Shown here: positions 22,101-33,069 of the stretch, one piece after another
Position numbering within the stretch: the first letter of the stretch is position 1
How the letters are laid out: every line of letters starts with the position of its first letter
DNA from: Diplosphaera chodatii
Taxonomy: Eukaryota > Chlorophyta > Trebouxiophyceae > Prasiolales > Stichococcaceae
Direction: 5' to 3'
Length of the DNA: 64,000 nt
Assembly (NCBI GenBank): GCA_032358165.1
Contig: JAALGY010000023.1
Span: 1,736,001 to 1,800,000 of the forward strand
Made by a program: the position numbers and the translations under genes
The notes under the pieces: model-generated
What the model saw: the letters and a program-made list of their open reading frames with translations, nothing else
What the model was told of the DNA's origin: nothing
The model's database searches: none

Positions 22101-22292
22101 CCCCTGTTCTTGCAGGTTGCACAAGTACACCAGCTTTCCGACATGTTACATATGTACAATCAGCTTTCACATGTGTGCATGTAGTGCGCCCTCTTTTTGT
22201 ACAGTATTCTCCTTTTGCCTCTGATGAACGTGGTTTGTTCAACGGTTTCAGTGAAGCAAATTGAAAGAGGCGACCAAGAGTACAGTTGCCGG

Positions 22293-23232
22293 TCACAACT
22301 TGGACGTTGGACGCTGTTGCGACAGCAGATCGTAGTGCCCGATGCCATCGTACAGCAAGTTGACTGGCTCCTTGCTGGCAGCATTTCCGTCGGGCTCATA
22401 GGTGCCAACCTGCTGCCTGCCGCTAAACACGTTCACAGGACGCCGCAGCACATGGGGTGCCACTGACACCTGCGCAGTAGGCCACAAGCTGTCAGCATGG
22501 CATCGCACTGGGTAATTCCATTTCTGGGTTCACACCGGCTGAAAGGATGGCTCGCTATGTACATGCGCAGTGACAGCTGAAGGCCACTGTCACCAATAAC
22601 ATGGGATTTCAGGGTAAAGCAGAACAGCAGTGCAACTGTGGTGACGCTGCAAAAGGAAGGGCTCGCCTCGGGTTCATCGCCCCACATGTGTGGCTGCCGC
22701 ATGTCTGCCACGTATGCGTCAAAGGGCGAGTCGATGAAAGGTGCAAGGTCGTCCCGCCTTCTCAGCATTTCGTCACAGATCTGCAAAGTGTGCGCAGCCC
22801 AAGACCTCTTGAGCACAGGTTGCATCCCATAGTCCTGCTCACATGCCAGGTGCCCTCGAGGCAAAACACAGCCACATGACAAAACATCTTGCTCACCTGG
22901 CCCCTGAGCTCATCAGCCCTCCTGGTTTCCTGCGCTACGGACAGCTCAATGCCGCCCGTCGCCAGCTGGTGGTCTCCCTGCGCTAGGGCCCTGAAGAGGC
23001 ACCTGCCATCGCCTGTGATTCGGTGCAGCGCGAGTGCCTGTGGTGCTGTCTGCCCTGGAGACTGCGCCCTGCAAGCGCTGACTGTGACTCCAGCCGCTCC
23101 CGCCTGACGTACAGAGGCTGACTGCAGCAGCCTGGTCGCCTGCTGCAACGAGACATTCAGCTGGTGCCGGAAGCCATGCAGCGGTGTGCCGCGGCCAACT
23201 GGTGCGGGACCCACTGAATTGGCCAGGCTCAT
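22293..23232 (-). CDS. OTU-domain cysteine protease (deubiquitinase)
   Basis: The ATG at 23232 begins MSLANSVGPAPVGRGTPLHG. After a spacer of about 75 residues comes the OTU catalytic core, LHRITGDGRCLFRALAQGDH, with the Asp-Gly-x-Cys nucleophile motif (G-D-G-R-C-L-F-R). A charged helix follows (SVAQETRRADELRGQ, donor at about 22898). The next exon gives ICDEMLRRRDDLAPFIDSPF-DAYVADMRQPHMWGDEPEA, matching the Y..M....WG.E segment of OTUs. The last exon reads VAPHVLRRPVNVFSGRQQVG..EPVNLLYDGIGHYDLL, supplying the catalytic His in HYD, and stops at 22293. The expected link between WGDEPE and the last exon (usually an EL-ALS helix) is weak, so one exon may be misplaced. Such enzymes hydrolyse ubiquitin linkages; chain type cannot be read from sequence alone. 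Confidence 0.8.
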
Positions 23233-23779
23233 GCCTGCAATCCGACACAATTCGGTGGCCACCAGTGACAAGGCTGACAGCTTCGGACGATGAACAGGTC
23301 AAAGGTGCATCCTTGCGTGGCGCGAGCGGACACATGTCTGGTGTATAAGGGAGTGGCAAGGACCAACATGCGAAATGACGGCTTCACACCTGTGATGCCA
23401 GCGCACATGAGAGCTGTGACTAACAGCTGCACCCTGCTCATGCGCCAGGCCACTCTGCGGCTGCAGTGGCGCAGGGAGGTGCAGGTTGGTTCAGGTCTGC
23501 CGCAAGCTAATGCCGTGAATGTTGAGCGGCCAATTGCCGCCGCTGCGAGACAGCACCAGTAACAACACTCTGCAGGGGTCGTAACCGCTTGAATAGGACA
23601 ACCCTGTCAGGTCTCGAAGCTGCATTTGCGCACAGATCCAAGATCTCTTGGAACGTGCCAGACAGACTGAAGGCATGCAGCCGAGAAGGTGTAAGACTGT
23701 TCGTGCATGACACTGACTTACAGTGGGGTGCAGGTGCGCGAAGCCGTCGTCGAAAATGCCATCGAGCTTGACCACACCA
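23233..23779. other. 5' flank of the OTU gene, nothing else recognised
   Basis: About 550 bases upstream of the OTU start. It could hide a non-coding first exon. No domain-bearing frame is visible. Confidence 0.4.
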
Positions 23780-24079
23780 CGCCCCTAGGGGGAGAGGCCT
23801 CTGAAAGAGAGAGAGAGAGAGAGGACCCCCGAAGGGGTGGACGGCAACTCGGTGAGTGCCCAGTAGTTTGCCCTGAAAGGGACTTCTTGCCCTGCAAGGG
23901 ACCTTTAGCTAGCCTGACCGACCCGAAGGCCATCCAACCGGGGCTGGGACCACCCCACCTGCCCCGGAAGCATCCTTATCTCTGTTGCTCTATGCAACTC
24001 TCCCCAGGTTTCCCTGGTACCCAATGAGGTAGAGAAATTTCCTCATGTAGCCGACCCGGACCTGTTCTTGAGACGGGGA
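23780..24079. repeat. Foreign-looking block with CCCTGAAAGGG-type mini-palindromes
   Basis: A (GA)n run (about 23806-23823) is followed by DNA carrying several small inverted repeats, for example GCCCTGAAAGGGAC and GCCCTGCAAGGGAC about 20 bases apart (23871-23901). Base composition and word use differ from the flanks: there are few GCATGC words. It abuts the CCCCTTTGTT array and may be the left end of the same insertion. A + frame runs through it but has no recognisable domain. Confidence 0.5.
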
Positions 24080-25330
24080 TCAGCCCTTTGTTACTGACTC
24101 ACCCAGCCCCTTCGTTGTTGACCCAACCAGCCTTTCTGTTCAGGCATGGTAATCATCAAAGGGGCCAAGCGGCATTCAGTACATCTGCACTGGTCGAACA
24201 AATGGGAGCTGATCGAGTCATCAGACCACTGCTCAACAACAAAGGGGCAGATGCTATGAATAACAAAGGGGCTATTGAGACCAGTACCACAAGGGATACA
24301 CTGGTCTTCGGAGGAGCAACATAACCATAATTGTCAGTATGCGCTTGCTTCTGGTATTGACTCACTGTTTCTATTCACTTGCCCCTTTGTCATTGTCTGA
24401 TTGAGCCTCTTTGCAATAATTGACCCGTCGCAGCTCCTTCATTGTTGTCCCACATACCCCTGTTGCATTTATTCTATTTAGCCCCTTTGTTATTACCATG
24501 GACATTTGGTGAGTTGTTGAAACAACAAATAAAGGGCCGCCTGCGCCACTCGGCCCCTTCGTTGATGACCATGGATTTAACCAATGACCACCACACAATC
24601 AAGGGGCGCCGCTCAACAACGAGGTGGCTAAAGAGTCATCATTGATTGTCTGCATTTGTCCATGTACTGATCGTACTCAGTCCATTTATTACTGAACCAC
24701 GGCGACATACTGCGGACGCGCTGGCCCCTTTGTTTCTGAACACGGTCCTGGATGGTCTACAACGAAGGGGCCCCAACGTCATTGGACGCTTTTATGCGGG
24801 GTAATCTCATTGATTGTTTTGCTCTCCGGCTCCCTCGGTATTGACCAAGATGGTACATGGATCCTGATGACAACTGGGCCCCTTCGTTTTCGAGCCACAA
24901 GATTGATGATCTGGCTGTTTTCTGTTGGAGTCTTCTGTGGTTACTGGCCCCTTTGTTGTTGAGCACCTGTTTTCTTTTTGAAGCGTTCCTGTTTTCTCTA
25001 TGACTAACAGCGCCCCTTTGTTTTTGGCTGAAGTCCCTGTTTCCTGCTTGGTTTTATTGATAGCGGCTGCTGTTTCCTTCGCAATCTGCTGGTGTCTTTG
25101 TTTTTTTTACATGGTACTCAAAGCAGTTCCTCTAGGAGTGTCTATCTATTTTCTCTGGTGGTAGATTGGGTTTTATGTTGTTGACCATCTCTTTTCTGTT
25201 CAATGGTTTCTCTGGTGTCTGTGATTATCTTGTCACACGCGGCCCCTTTGTTGTTGACTGTGTCAACAAGGAAGGGCCGCCGGCTAATTACAGATGGGTT
25301 ACTACTTACTATTCACAGCAGCGGTGGCTT

Positions 25331-25347
25331 GCGCGGATCGAACGCGC
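25331..25347 (-). other. tRNA-like T-arm remnant inside the hairpin array
   Basis: On the minus strand GCGCG-TTCGATC-CGCGC is a perfect T arm with the conserved TTCGATC loop. It is followed by AAGCCAC, a plausible 3' acceptor strand, and preceded by CCGAG, a plausible anticodon-stem half. No matching 5' acceptor (GTGGCTT) or D arm is found, so this is a fragment, pseudogene or tRNA-derived repeat rather than a working tRNA. Confidence 0.45.
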
Positions 25348-25370
25348 GACTCTCGGGTAACCGTGGATGG

Positions 25371-25399
25371 GGCCCGGTAAAACCTCCGCCTTCCGGGCC
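25371..25399. repeat. Hairpin GGCCCGG-N15-CCGGGCC
   Basis: A perfect 7-base inverted repeat with a 15-base loop lies 24 bases from the tRNA-like T arm. It could be the remnant of a variable arm or a separate palindrome of the array. Confidence 0.6.
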
Positions 25400-26470
25400 T
25401 TATATTGTCCGAGCGCCGCCGACGCGGAAATGACTCAATTCGATCGGGACTTGGGCCCTTTATTATTGGTTCACATGGTCGATCATAAAGGGGGCCAAAG
25501 TCTGCGGCACTGACAACGTCCATCGTGGTCTATACATGAAGGGGCTGGGGACCATCAGTTCTCTGCCCCGCACTCTCCTTCTTCAATCAGTTGACCACAA
25601 TGTCCCTGTTGAGCGCTGGCAAACTCCGGCCCTTCGGTTATTGATCAGTCAAGAAACGAACGGGAGCTGCTGGTGGACGATCAAAGAAGGGACCCACTGC
25701 TCAAAAGCTGCCTGGCAAAGCGGCTGAGATGGTCAACAACAAAGGGGCAGGATGAGGCACTAACGAAGGGGTTAAGCGGAAACAAACCAGTCAAAGGGGG
25801 ACAACTAACCGACAACAGCAGCCAGTGGTCCGTCTGATTTGTCACTCTGATGAAATTGTACCCCTTGCTGGGTTACTGACCATGGTGATGTTTCGATGAC
25901 CAGGCGCCCCTTTGTTGTTGTGTGGTCTAAACCAAAGGGGCTGAAATGCGGCGAAAACAAAGGGGCTGCGTGACACAGGAGCAAAGATGGTTGTGCGAAT
26001 CAATGACAAAGGGCTCCTGAACGTCTAAACGTTGTTGTTCAATTGCAGACTTTCTCTCAACCCCATTGTTATTTACAACTGTGCCCCCTTGTTGTTGACC
26101 AGCTTGATGTACTGATGCCGTTTGGGACCTTTGTTGTCGACCACTCGTAGCTCCTTTCTAATTGACTCATTCCAGTCCTCTTTGTTGTTGACTTACAGTC
26201 CCTTCGTTATTGTCTCACACACCCCCTTCATTATTCTCTCAGTCAGCCCCTTTGGTATTGATCACTAATGGGGTTAAGTGGGACCATAACAACAGGGCAC
26301 AGAGTGGTCAATACCAAAGAGGGTTCAGTGAGACTTTCACAAAGGGGCTGCTCGAGACAACAACAAAGGGTTGAATGGATGAGAGAGTCGTCAACATAGG
26401 GGCGGAATGAGAACAGAACGAAGGAGCTTCCATCTGGCTGATTGCAGAGGGTCCAGAGGTTGCCCGCTCG

Positions 26471-26946
26471 AGCAGATCTGTACTGGCGGGTGACGCTGGA
26501 CCTTGCTTGGAGCACGAATAGTGCCTACCACATGCAGCCGGCAAAGCAGATTATTGTTTAATCACATACAGCAACGACAGGGTAACCAGCTGAAACAGAT
26601 TCAATCGCTGCTCGGTAACACCGCCAACAGGCACACATCCCAGCAAGTACTTCGCGGCCCACATGTGTTGCATGATCATGCATAGATGGCAATATGCTGG
26701 CCTGAATAAAGACACCTGTCGTGTCCAGCAGCACATGGACATACGACACTATAACCTCTCTGCACTGTGACAGGCACACGGCGACACGACAATGCTAGCA
26801 CAAGTATTCTGCCCACGTGCCGCTTGCGCTTCCAGTATTACAATTACAGAACGCATCTGCCATTGGCAACTTCCCCCAGCCAAGCCATTCTGCACGCTGA
26901 CGAGCATGCCAGGAAGAAGTGTGCACAGCGCGGGAGCGCTTCTCGT
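26471..26946. other. 3' flank of sucrose synthase, right edge of the array
   Basis: About 475 bases in which GC and GCATGC-type words return to the genomic norm. It presumably includes the sucrose synthase 3' UTR. No gene was found. Confidence 0.45.
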
Positions 26947-29900
26947 TCAGGCAAACCCGCTCGTGGCGTCTTGACTCTGTGGTGGAGCATCCGTCTTGAC
27001 CTGCATCGGCAGCTTGGACAGTGTGCAGATGATTAGGGTTGTACTGCAGCTCGAGACGCCAGTGCATACTGACAGATGTATCCCCAAAACACAGCGCACC
27101 TCGTCTCTGGTGCGGGGCACCATTTGAATGAGCGGCCGCAACTTGAAGTGGTAGAACATCTGAAGGTAGCGCTGTGTCTCGCGCCGGTCGAACTTGGACA
27201 GATACTGTTGGCAGCAACACGCACAGCATTGGGGTCCAGGAACAACAACGCCAAGCTTGGGGGGGTTGACAAGGGCAGTACTCTTGCACAATGGCGTATG
27301 ACCGTTATAACAAGAGCAGGCTTGCAGTATACCTTCCAGAAGCTGTATATGCGGCTGAGGTTCATCAGCCTGGAGGCATAGATCTTCCATGTATAGCACT
27401 CATAGATGCGCTTGAGCCCGCCTGCAAGAGAATGTGTCACTGTCACAGTCTGTGGTAACACAGGTGACATCACCGTGGTAGCTGTGGTTCCAGTGGCAGC
27501 TGAACTGTGGTCCGCACCTTGTGATATCTCATCCCAGTACTTTGGTTCTTCCTGACAACGCTCGAAGAACGCTGCCATCTTGTCAGCAGCCTCCGCTTCA
27601 TGGTACGGATCAATGTGGAACCCGCTCTTGCCATCCTGCAACACATGGCACATGACAGGATCCGAAACGATCAATGCAGGGTGCTGAGGTGGTGTGTCAG
27701 GCGTCATGGTATTGTACAGGAGTGCTGAGGAGAGTGACAAATCTCACAACGATGATCTCGCTGGGGCCGCCATGAATGGTGGCAAAGGTCGGCAGCCCAC
27801 AGTTCATAGCCTCGATGACCTACAACCGATGCATGCAGCATATGTCAGCGCCAGATACCACACTTTGACGACCAACACACGGTCAGGCATAGGAGGAGGT
27901 GAGAGCTCGACCAACCGCAACCTTACCGTGAGTCCAAATGCCTCATACCTGCAAGCAAACACAACCACCACTAGATTCATTGGCTTTAGAGCGCTTGTTT
28001 CATGTATGCAACAAGCATCCAACAATCGGCTTTGCTGACTGAGTCGAGTCGTACTTGGCGGGCTGCACAAAGATGCCGTGGTTGTCAGCGATGTACCGGT
28101 AAAGCTCGCCATTCTTGACGCGGTCTTTCTGCGCCACCTGTTGGCAGGATGCTGTAGAACGTTCAGAGGCTATGCTGTATCTGGGGACCAAGCCGGGCCA
28201 TGGATGCAGCATATGCAAAGTGCTGCACTGTGGGCACTCCAGCGACGCACCAGCCAGCGGTAGTCACCGTCCAAGTTGTGCTCCTCAATCAGTTTGTGCA
28301 CCAGCTCACACTGGTCCTTCTCCTCCCTATATGTTTGGCGATGCCAAGTGCATCATGGCAGGTCTTGGTGCAAGCATGCTGGCGGGCAAGACTTGACAGG
28401 TGTAAAGTGCGTGCTCCTCTCAGAGTTTGCAGCAGAGTGCTCCAGGGGTTGCCCACCTGTCGCCGGACTTCTCGGGGTCGATCACGCCGCCAACAAACAC
28501 CAGGTTGGCGACCTTGCGCAGCCGGTCACTCTTGGCAAACATCTCCACCAGGCCCGACAGGTTTTTCACCCGGTCCAGCCGTGCCATCGTGAAGATGATT
28601 GGTTTGCTCTTGTCCTGCAGTCGCATGAACTGGCTGTTGCAGCTCGTCGACAGGCACCATTGCATGTGAAAGGGTGTTTGGCACAGCAGACTGTGTTTAT
28701 GTCCTCGACCTGGAAACAAAGCTGGGTGTGAACAGCAGTGCTGAGACAGACCTTGAGCACGCCTTTGGCAGAGTCATTTGACTCCGAGTCTCCATACAGC
28801 ATCTCGTCCAACTCCTTGTGGAAGTGCTTCAGCCGCTTGTCTTGCTGGTCGCTGCAACATGAGCAGTGAGCTTCGATCAACGGTTGGACGTGCTGACACG
28901 TCTGGCCAGTGCATCACCGTGGGACGGTGCATTCACACAGTTGTGGGACTGCCCGCTGCGATCCACCTTGGGAAGTAGATGTCCTGGTCAGCGCCCGGCG
29001 ACACAATGTTGAACTTGCTGTCCTTCACATCGATGCCCTGCAGGACATCGTGCGTCAGGAAACTGTCAATCAGTCCAGCGCACAGCAGCCGATGCAAGAG
29101 GAGAGTATCGAAAGACGTCTGTTGCACAAAAGAAAGAGGCGCAGGCAGGAACACAGCTCACCTTGATCACTCTGTACAGGCCTGGCATCTGCAGCAGCCA
29201 GTGCACCCATGTCAGTTGAAGAACCTCACAAGCGTGCCACCATGCTCACGACGACGATGTGCACAGTACAGCGCCCACCGTGAAGTGGCTGTGGCTTTCA
29301 TACTGGCCTGCGACGCCGCCCTTGACGCCCGCTATCTCCTCTGCAGCAGCGTTCAGTGTGTGTCAAAATGTGGTGTCGCCCAGCCTGCTGGCTGCTCGTA
29401 CATCATCATCCCCAAGTGCAGCTTGCACAGTGAATCTCTCTGAGCAGCCACATCAGTTGCTCACGGTATGTGCTGGCAATGATGAAGTCGGCCGTGTTCA
29501 TGCTGATCAGATCTGCTGTGAATTGCGCGCTAAAGTGGTAGTCTTTCTGCATCGCCTTCCTGCAACGTTCCATTGCACAGGGTCACCAATGAGGGCGAGC
29601 CTCAGGTCCAGGCCAGGCATGCCATAAACACCTTGGGGAAGCAGCACACCAGTGGATGTCGGCATCCGAATACTTCGTCTTCTCCAGTGCGTGCGCAATG
29701 TTGCACTGGGTGACGCCCATGTAGTTACTCAGGAGCGATGCCACCATGTTGCCATCGCTGTAGTTGCCAATGATGAACTCGGGCTGTGGTGCAAGGGCGC
29801 ACAATGCAGCAAGTCAGTTTGCGACCTTTTGGCATGGTAAACGGCAGCAACCTCTGGCCAGGGTAGCATGCAGCTGGATATCCAGAAGCGTGACCAAGCC

Positions 29901-32708
29901 CTACCTTGGTGCCCATTGCTGCCCGGAGCTCGTGTGCCACATCGATGGTGAATGTCTCCAGGTACGGCCAGACGTCGAAGCGGCTGACCCACCGCTTCAA
30001 GATGGTGCTGCAGTCATCCAGCACATCTGCTGTGGTGAGCACATGTCAGGGGAGGTTGTCACAGGCAGCTGACAAACAGTCTGCGGTCAAGGAGGCGCAC
30101 ACTGCAGAGGCACTCACTCGCCGTCGCGGAAGGGCACGCGCAGGATGGTGCAGTGCTTCGTGTCGTGGATCTTTTCGATGCGCTGGTCGCAGGTTGTGCC
30201 CTGAGCCTCTGGGATGAGCCTTGTGACGATGATGATATCTGCACAGCCGATGCACCGAGTGATCACCGACCAGTACAGACCATCAGCTCTCAGGCAAACG
30301 ACCCGCAGACAGCACAGTCACCGTCACACGCGTTCTGCAGCAGCACCTGGCTCGATGTCGAGGCCTGCCTCATCAATGCGCTTCAGCATCTCCGTCTCCA
30401 GTGCACGCACTTGGTCCAGGATGTACACAATCTGGCCGCCAGTGTCCGGCTTGCCAAGCACGCCTAGATTGGGCACAGCGTCAACCCAGTGTCTGCTGTG
30501 CCTTCACCCCTTGATGCACGCTGTTACTACACCCTTGACAGACAGCCACTCACCAGTCTGGCCAAAAAAGCCATGCGGCGACAGGATGGCAATCGAGAAC
30601 ATCATCGGCAGCGCGCCCAGGAAAGACGCCAGTGTGTCGTCATCAGGTGCCTGCATCGCATGACCACACTACATCAGCCGCCTGCACACAGCTCGTCTCT
30701 GATTTCAATCCCACGGTGCAGATTCTGCAGGACAAGATGGCGCCATTCCCCACCTCGAGAATGTCCAGCAGCTCGTGCAGCCGCTGCCGTACAATGCCCA
30801 CGTTCTTTCCCCACCCCGGCTCAAAACCAAGCTGCTTGAGCTGACCCGCCACCAGCTTCCATGGCATCTGCAGGAGGGCAATATCGTCAGCAACACATGA
30901 GTCAATCTTGCTTTTGAACAAACGACAAAAATGTGCACGATGAGCGTCCATGTCAGTGCATACTTCACCTCGTCGTCCTGTCCCTCCAGCAGCTCATCGG
31001 CGCGTTGCGCAGCCCGATGCAGCGCCGGAATGGTCGCCAGCTCATCGCTGCACATCAGGCTCTGTCCCTTGTGGTTCAGCGACGCCAAGAACTCGGCCAG
31101 CAAGCCCGCGCCGGTCGCGTCGTGCTGGAACATCTTGTTGCTGAGCACGCGGTTGAGGAACGTGGCACCCTCGCCAATGTTCGACGTCCTACACAGTTGC
31201 ATGCTGTGTGTTAGCTGTGCGCCGCGTTTGCCGGCACCTATCTGCCAGCGCACACATCTCACTGTTGTCTCTCTGCTCAGATGAGGGAACCCTGTCGTGC
31301 CTTTGGATTTTGGGGACATTGGCATTGAAGGGCGCCAGGTCCACTTCCAGCGTCCAGGGGTCTGTTTCTGTCTCGTCCAGCTTCTCCTCGAACTCGAGGT
31401 AGCCAGACACCGTCAGTGCCTCTGCAGCAAGGGTCTCTGCTGACACACGCAGGAACCTGCAGGGCAGGTGTGCGTGCGCGTGAAAAGAGCAATGGTCAAG
31501 TCCCCTTGTGTCCCTCCAAAGGCGAACGCAAGCTGGCAGATGGCAGACAGCTTTCTCACCAGGCCTGGCCGATGTCGGGGCGGAAGCTGAACGCAACACG
31601 AGGCGGGATGCACACGATCTCCTGCGTCGTCTGGATCAGCCTGGCCAGCTCTGTGTGCAGCAGACGGTCGCCCGCTTCGCCGCCCATCTCGTCCGCCAGG
31701 CGTTTGAGCTCATCCCTGGCTGTGTGTGGCAGCACGATGCCCTTCCCCTCCTCCGTAAGCCTGCAGGTGCTGGGTCTGCTCAGTGCACATGGTAAAGTAC
31801 GCTGGATCATGTCACCGTGACGACAGAGTTTAGAGGCAGCAGGTACAACTCCAATCAAGTTCGCACTTCTTCAGCAGAGCGAGGTACTCATTCCGATTTT
31901 CGGCCAGTGCAGCCTTGCATGTTTCAAGGAACGGTGCATACTCGACCCTGCATGTGCCATTCAGCAGCGGCTTCGTGTTTGACACAGCTAGCTGGCAAAC
32001 ATGACCTAGCGAAAGGCACAAACCACTGCGCACCGGGTTGGCATGTCGAAAGCATCCTGCAAACATCGACTCACCTGGGAGCTGCCAGGAGGCTGCTGCG
32101 CCGCCGAGTTTCCAGGAAGCTTGGGTCTTCTTCCTCAGCTGCAGGTCACAACCATCAGATTGTACATTTCGCAAGCGCCCGCGGTGAGCTGCCTTTCCTG
32201 ATCTAGCATATCTGCACCGAGGCTGGTGAGCGCAAAAGCTTGGGCATTGCAGTGGCTATTGGCCACCAAATCGGATAAGCCTTGCATGCTAGCTGGCAGT
32301 GTTCTTGGGTTCAACCATGCGCACGATCTGGTCAGATGCTCCTCTACAGCCTTGATCGAAATGATGAAGTGGTGTGCCGTGACTGGCTTGCGCATGCTGC
32401 AGTTGAGCAACGCAGAGTTGCATGCACTCGAGAGACCACTCCGAAGACACACCTCCATGCGAGAGCAACTCCGCGGACGAGCGCATGCCACTCTACTGTT
32501 CGCGTAAATAGCAACACGTCTTACTGTCAAGATGCCTGTACAGCCCCTGCAGCTCCGTCAAACGCCTGGAGCTGCTCCCGAGGGGACTGGATGTGATGAG
32601 GATCCCCTGTTTGCTGGTTGGTTCCAGCACGCAGTGCCCCTTCTCAACCGCTTTCACTGTCGTTGCGGGCTTGTACAGCCGTCTAACAACTACTGAGGCT
32701 GCGTCCAT
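26947..32708 (-). CDS. SUS: Sucrose synthase
   Basis: A gene of some twenty exons. Exon 1 (ATG at 32708, [20 protein letters not shown]..) splices at GACA|GTAAGA in phase to [20 protein letters not shown] and [21 protein letters not shown]-terminal SUS blocks follow ([60 protein letters not shown]). The glycosyltransferase core has [84 protein letters not shown], and [20 protein letters not shown]. The end is [29 protein letters not shown] and [17 protein letters not shown], with a stop at 26947. The enzyme reversibly converts sucrose plus UDP (or ADP) to nucleotide-glucose and fructose in the cytosol. HALEKTKY distinguishes it from sucrose-phosphate synthase. The plant N-terminal regulatory serine region is replaced by an unrelated extension. 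It shares a short divergent promoter with EXO1. Confidence 0.93.
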
Positions 32709-33069
32709 TGCTGATCACCTTGGGAAAATGCTGCTTGGCAGCTGAGATGAGAAATGCCACCTCAGCTTGCGACTCTATTGAAGTTCAGCGTCTGATTCTA
32801 GTGCGTAAAGCCTGTCGGGCACGACGTGAGGTTGTGCGGTCGTACGCAGCCACCACAAGGGTGAGCATGAGCTTGATGCAGCATACGTGTCATGATGCTG
32901 GGATCAGCGGCCATTCGAAAAGCTACGGAACGCAGAAAGGTTCAACATTTGAAGTGAGGATCAACAGCTCGAGACACTGGCGGCTGCAATTCGGTCGTAA
33001 ACGTCGCTAGCAAGAGTGCATACCATGGCATAGCAGCTGGTGCTGCAGTGCTATTCAGCCGCATCAAAC
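32709..33069. promoter_or_regulatory. Bidirectional promoter region between SUS and EXO1
   Basis: The two ATGs (32708 minus, 33070 plus) are separated by 361 bases, so promoters and both 5' UTRs must lie here or overlap. I see no clear TATA box and no coding exon. Confidence 0.5.

Larger units (their letters stand above)
24080..26470. repeat. Array of about thirty CCCCTTTGTTGTTGAC words, many paired into hairpins
   Basis: By eye about thirty copies of (G)CCCCTT(T/C)GTT(G/A)TTGA(C) occur in 2.4 kb, in both orientations. Examples on the + strand are 24104, 24378, 24481, 24723, 24945, 25241, 25906, 26085 and 26247. Reversed copies (AACAAAGGGGC) occur at 24235, 24262, 24761, 25735, 25954 and 26338. 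Many neighbours form inverted pairs: 24723-24734 with 24761-24772 (11 of 12), 25241-25258 with 25262-25278 across a 3-base loop, 24481-24494 with 24528-24538, 25454-25463 with 25485-25496, and 25906-25917 with 25933-25941. The spacer DNA is unique and has lower GC than the flanks. There is no credible ORF. It is not a regular tandem satellite (irregular spacing) and not CRISPR. Confidence 0.85.

Noticed and set aside
25321..25440. Complete tRNA gene on the minus strand
   Set aside because: The T arm and a 3' acceptor strand are good, but no 5' acceptor, D arm or anticodon loop with T33 can be found.
24080..26470. CRISPR array
   Set aside because: Repeats are short, in both orientations, unevenly spaced and imperfect, and there are no cas genes in an intron-rich eukaryotic context.
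30643..31325. Whole-length minus frames in the sucrose synthase region as separate genes
   Set aside because: They are consecutive sucrose synthase exons read through introns. Splice phases connect them into one protein.
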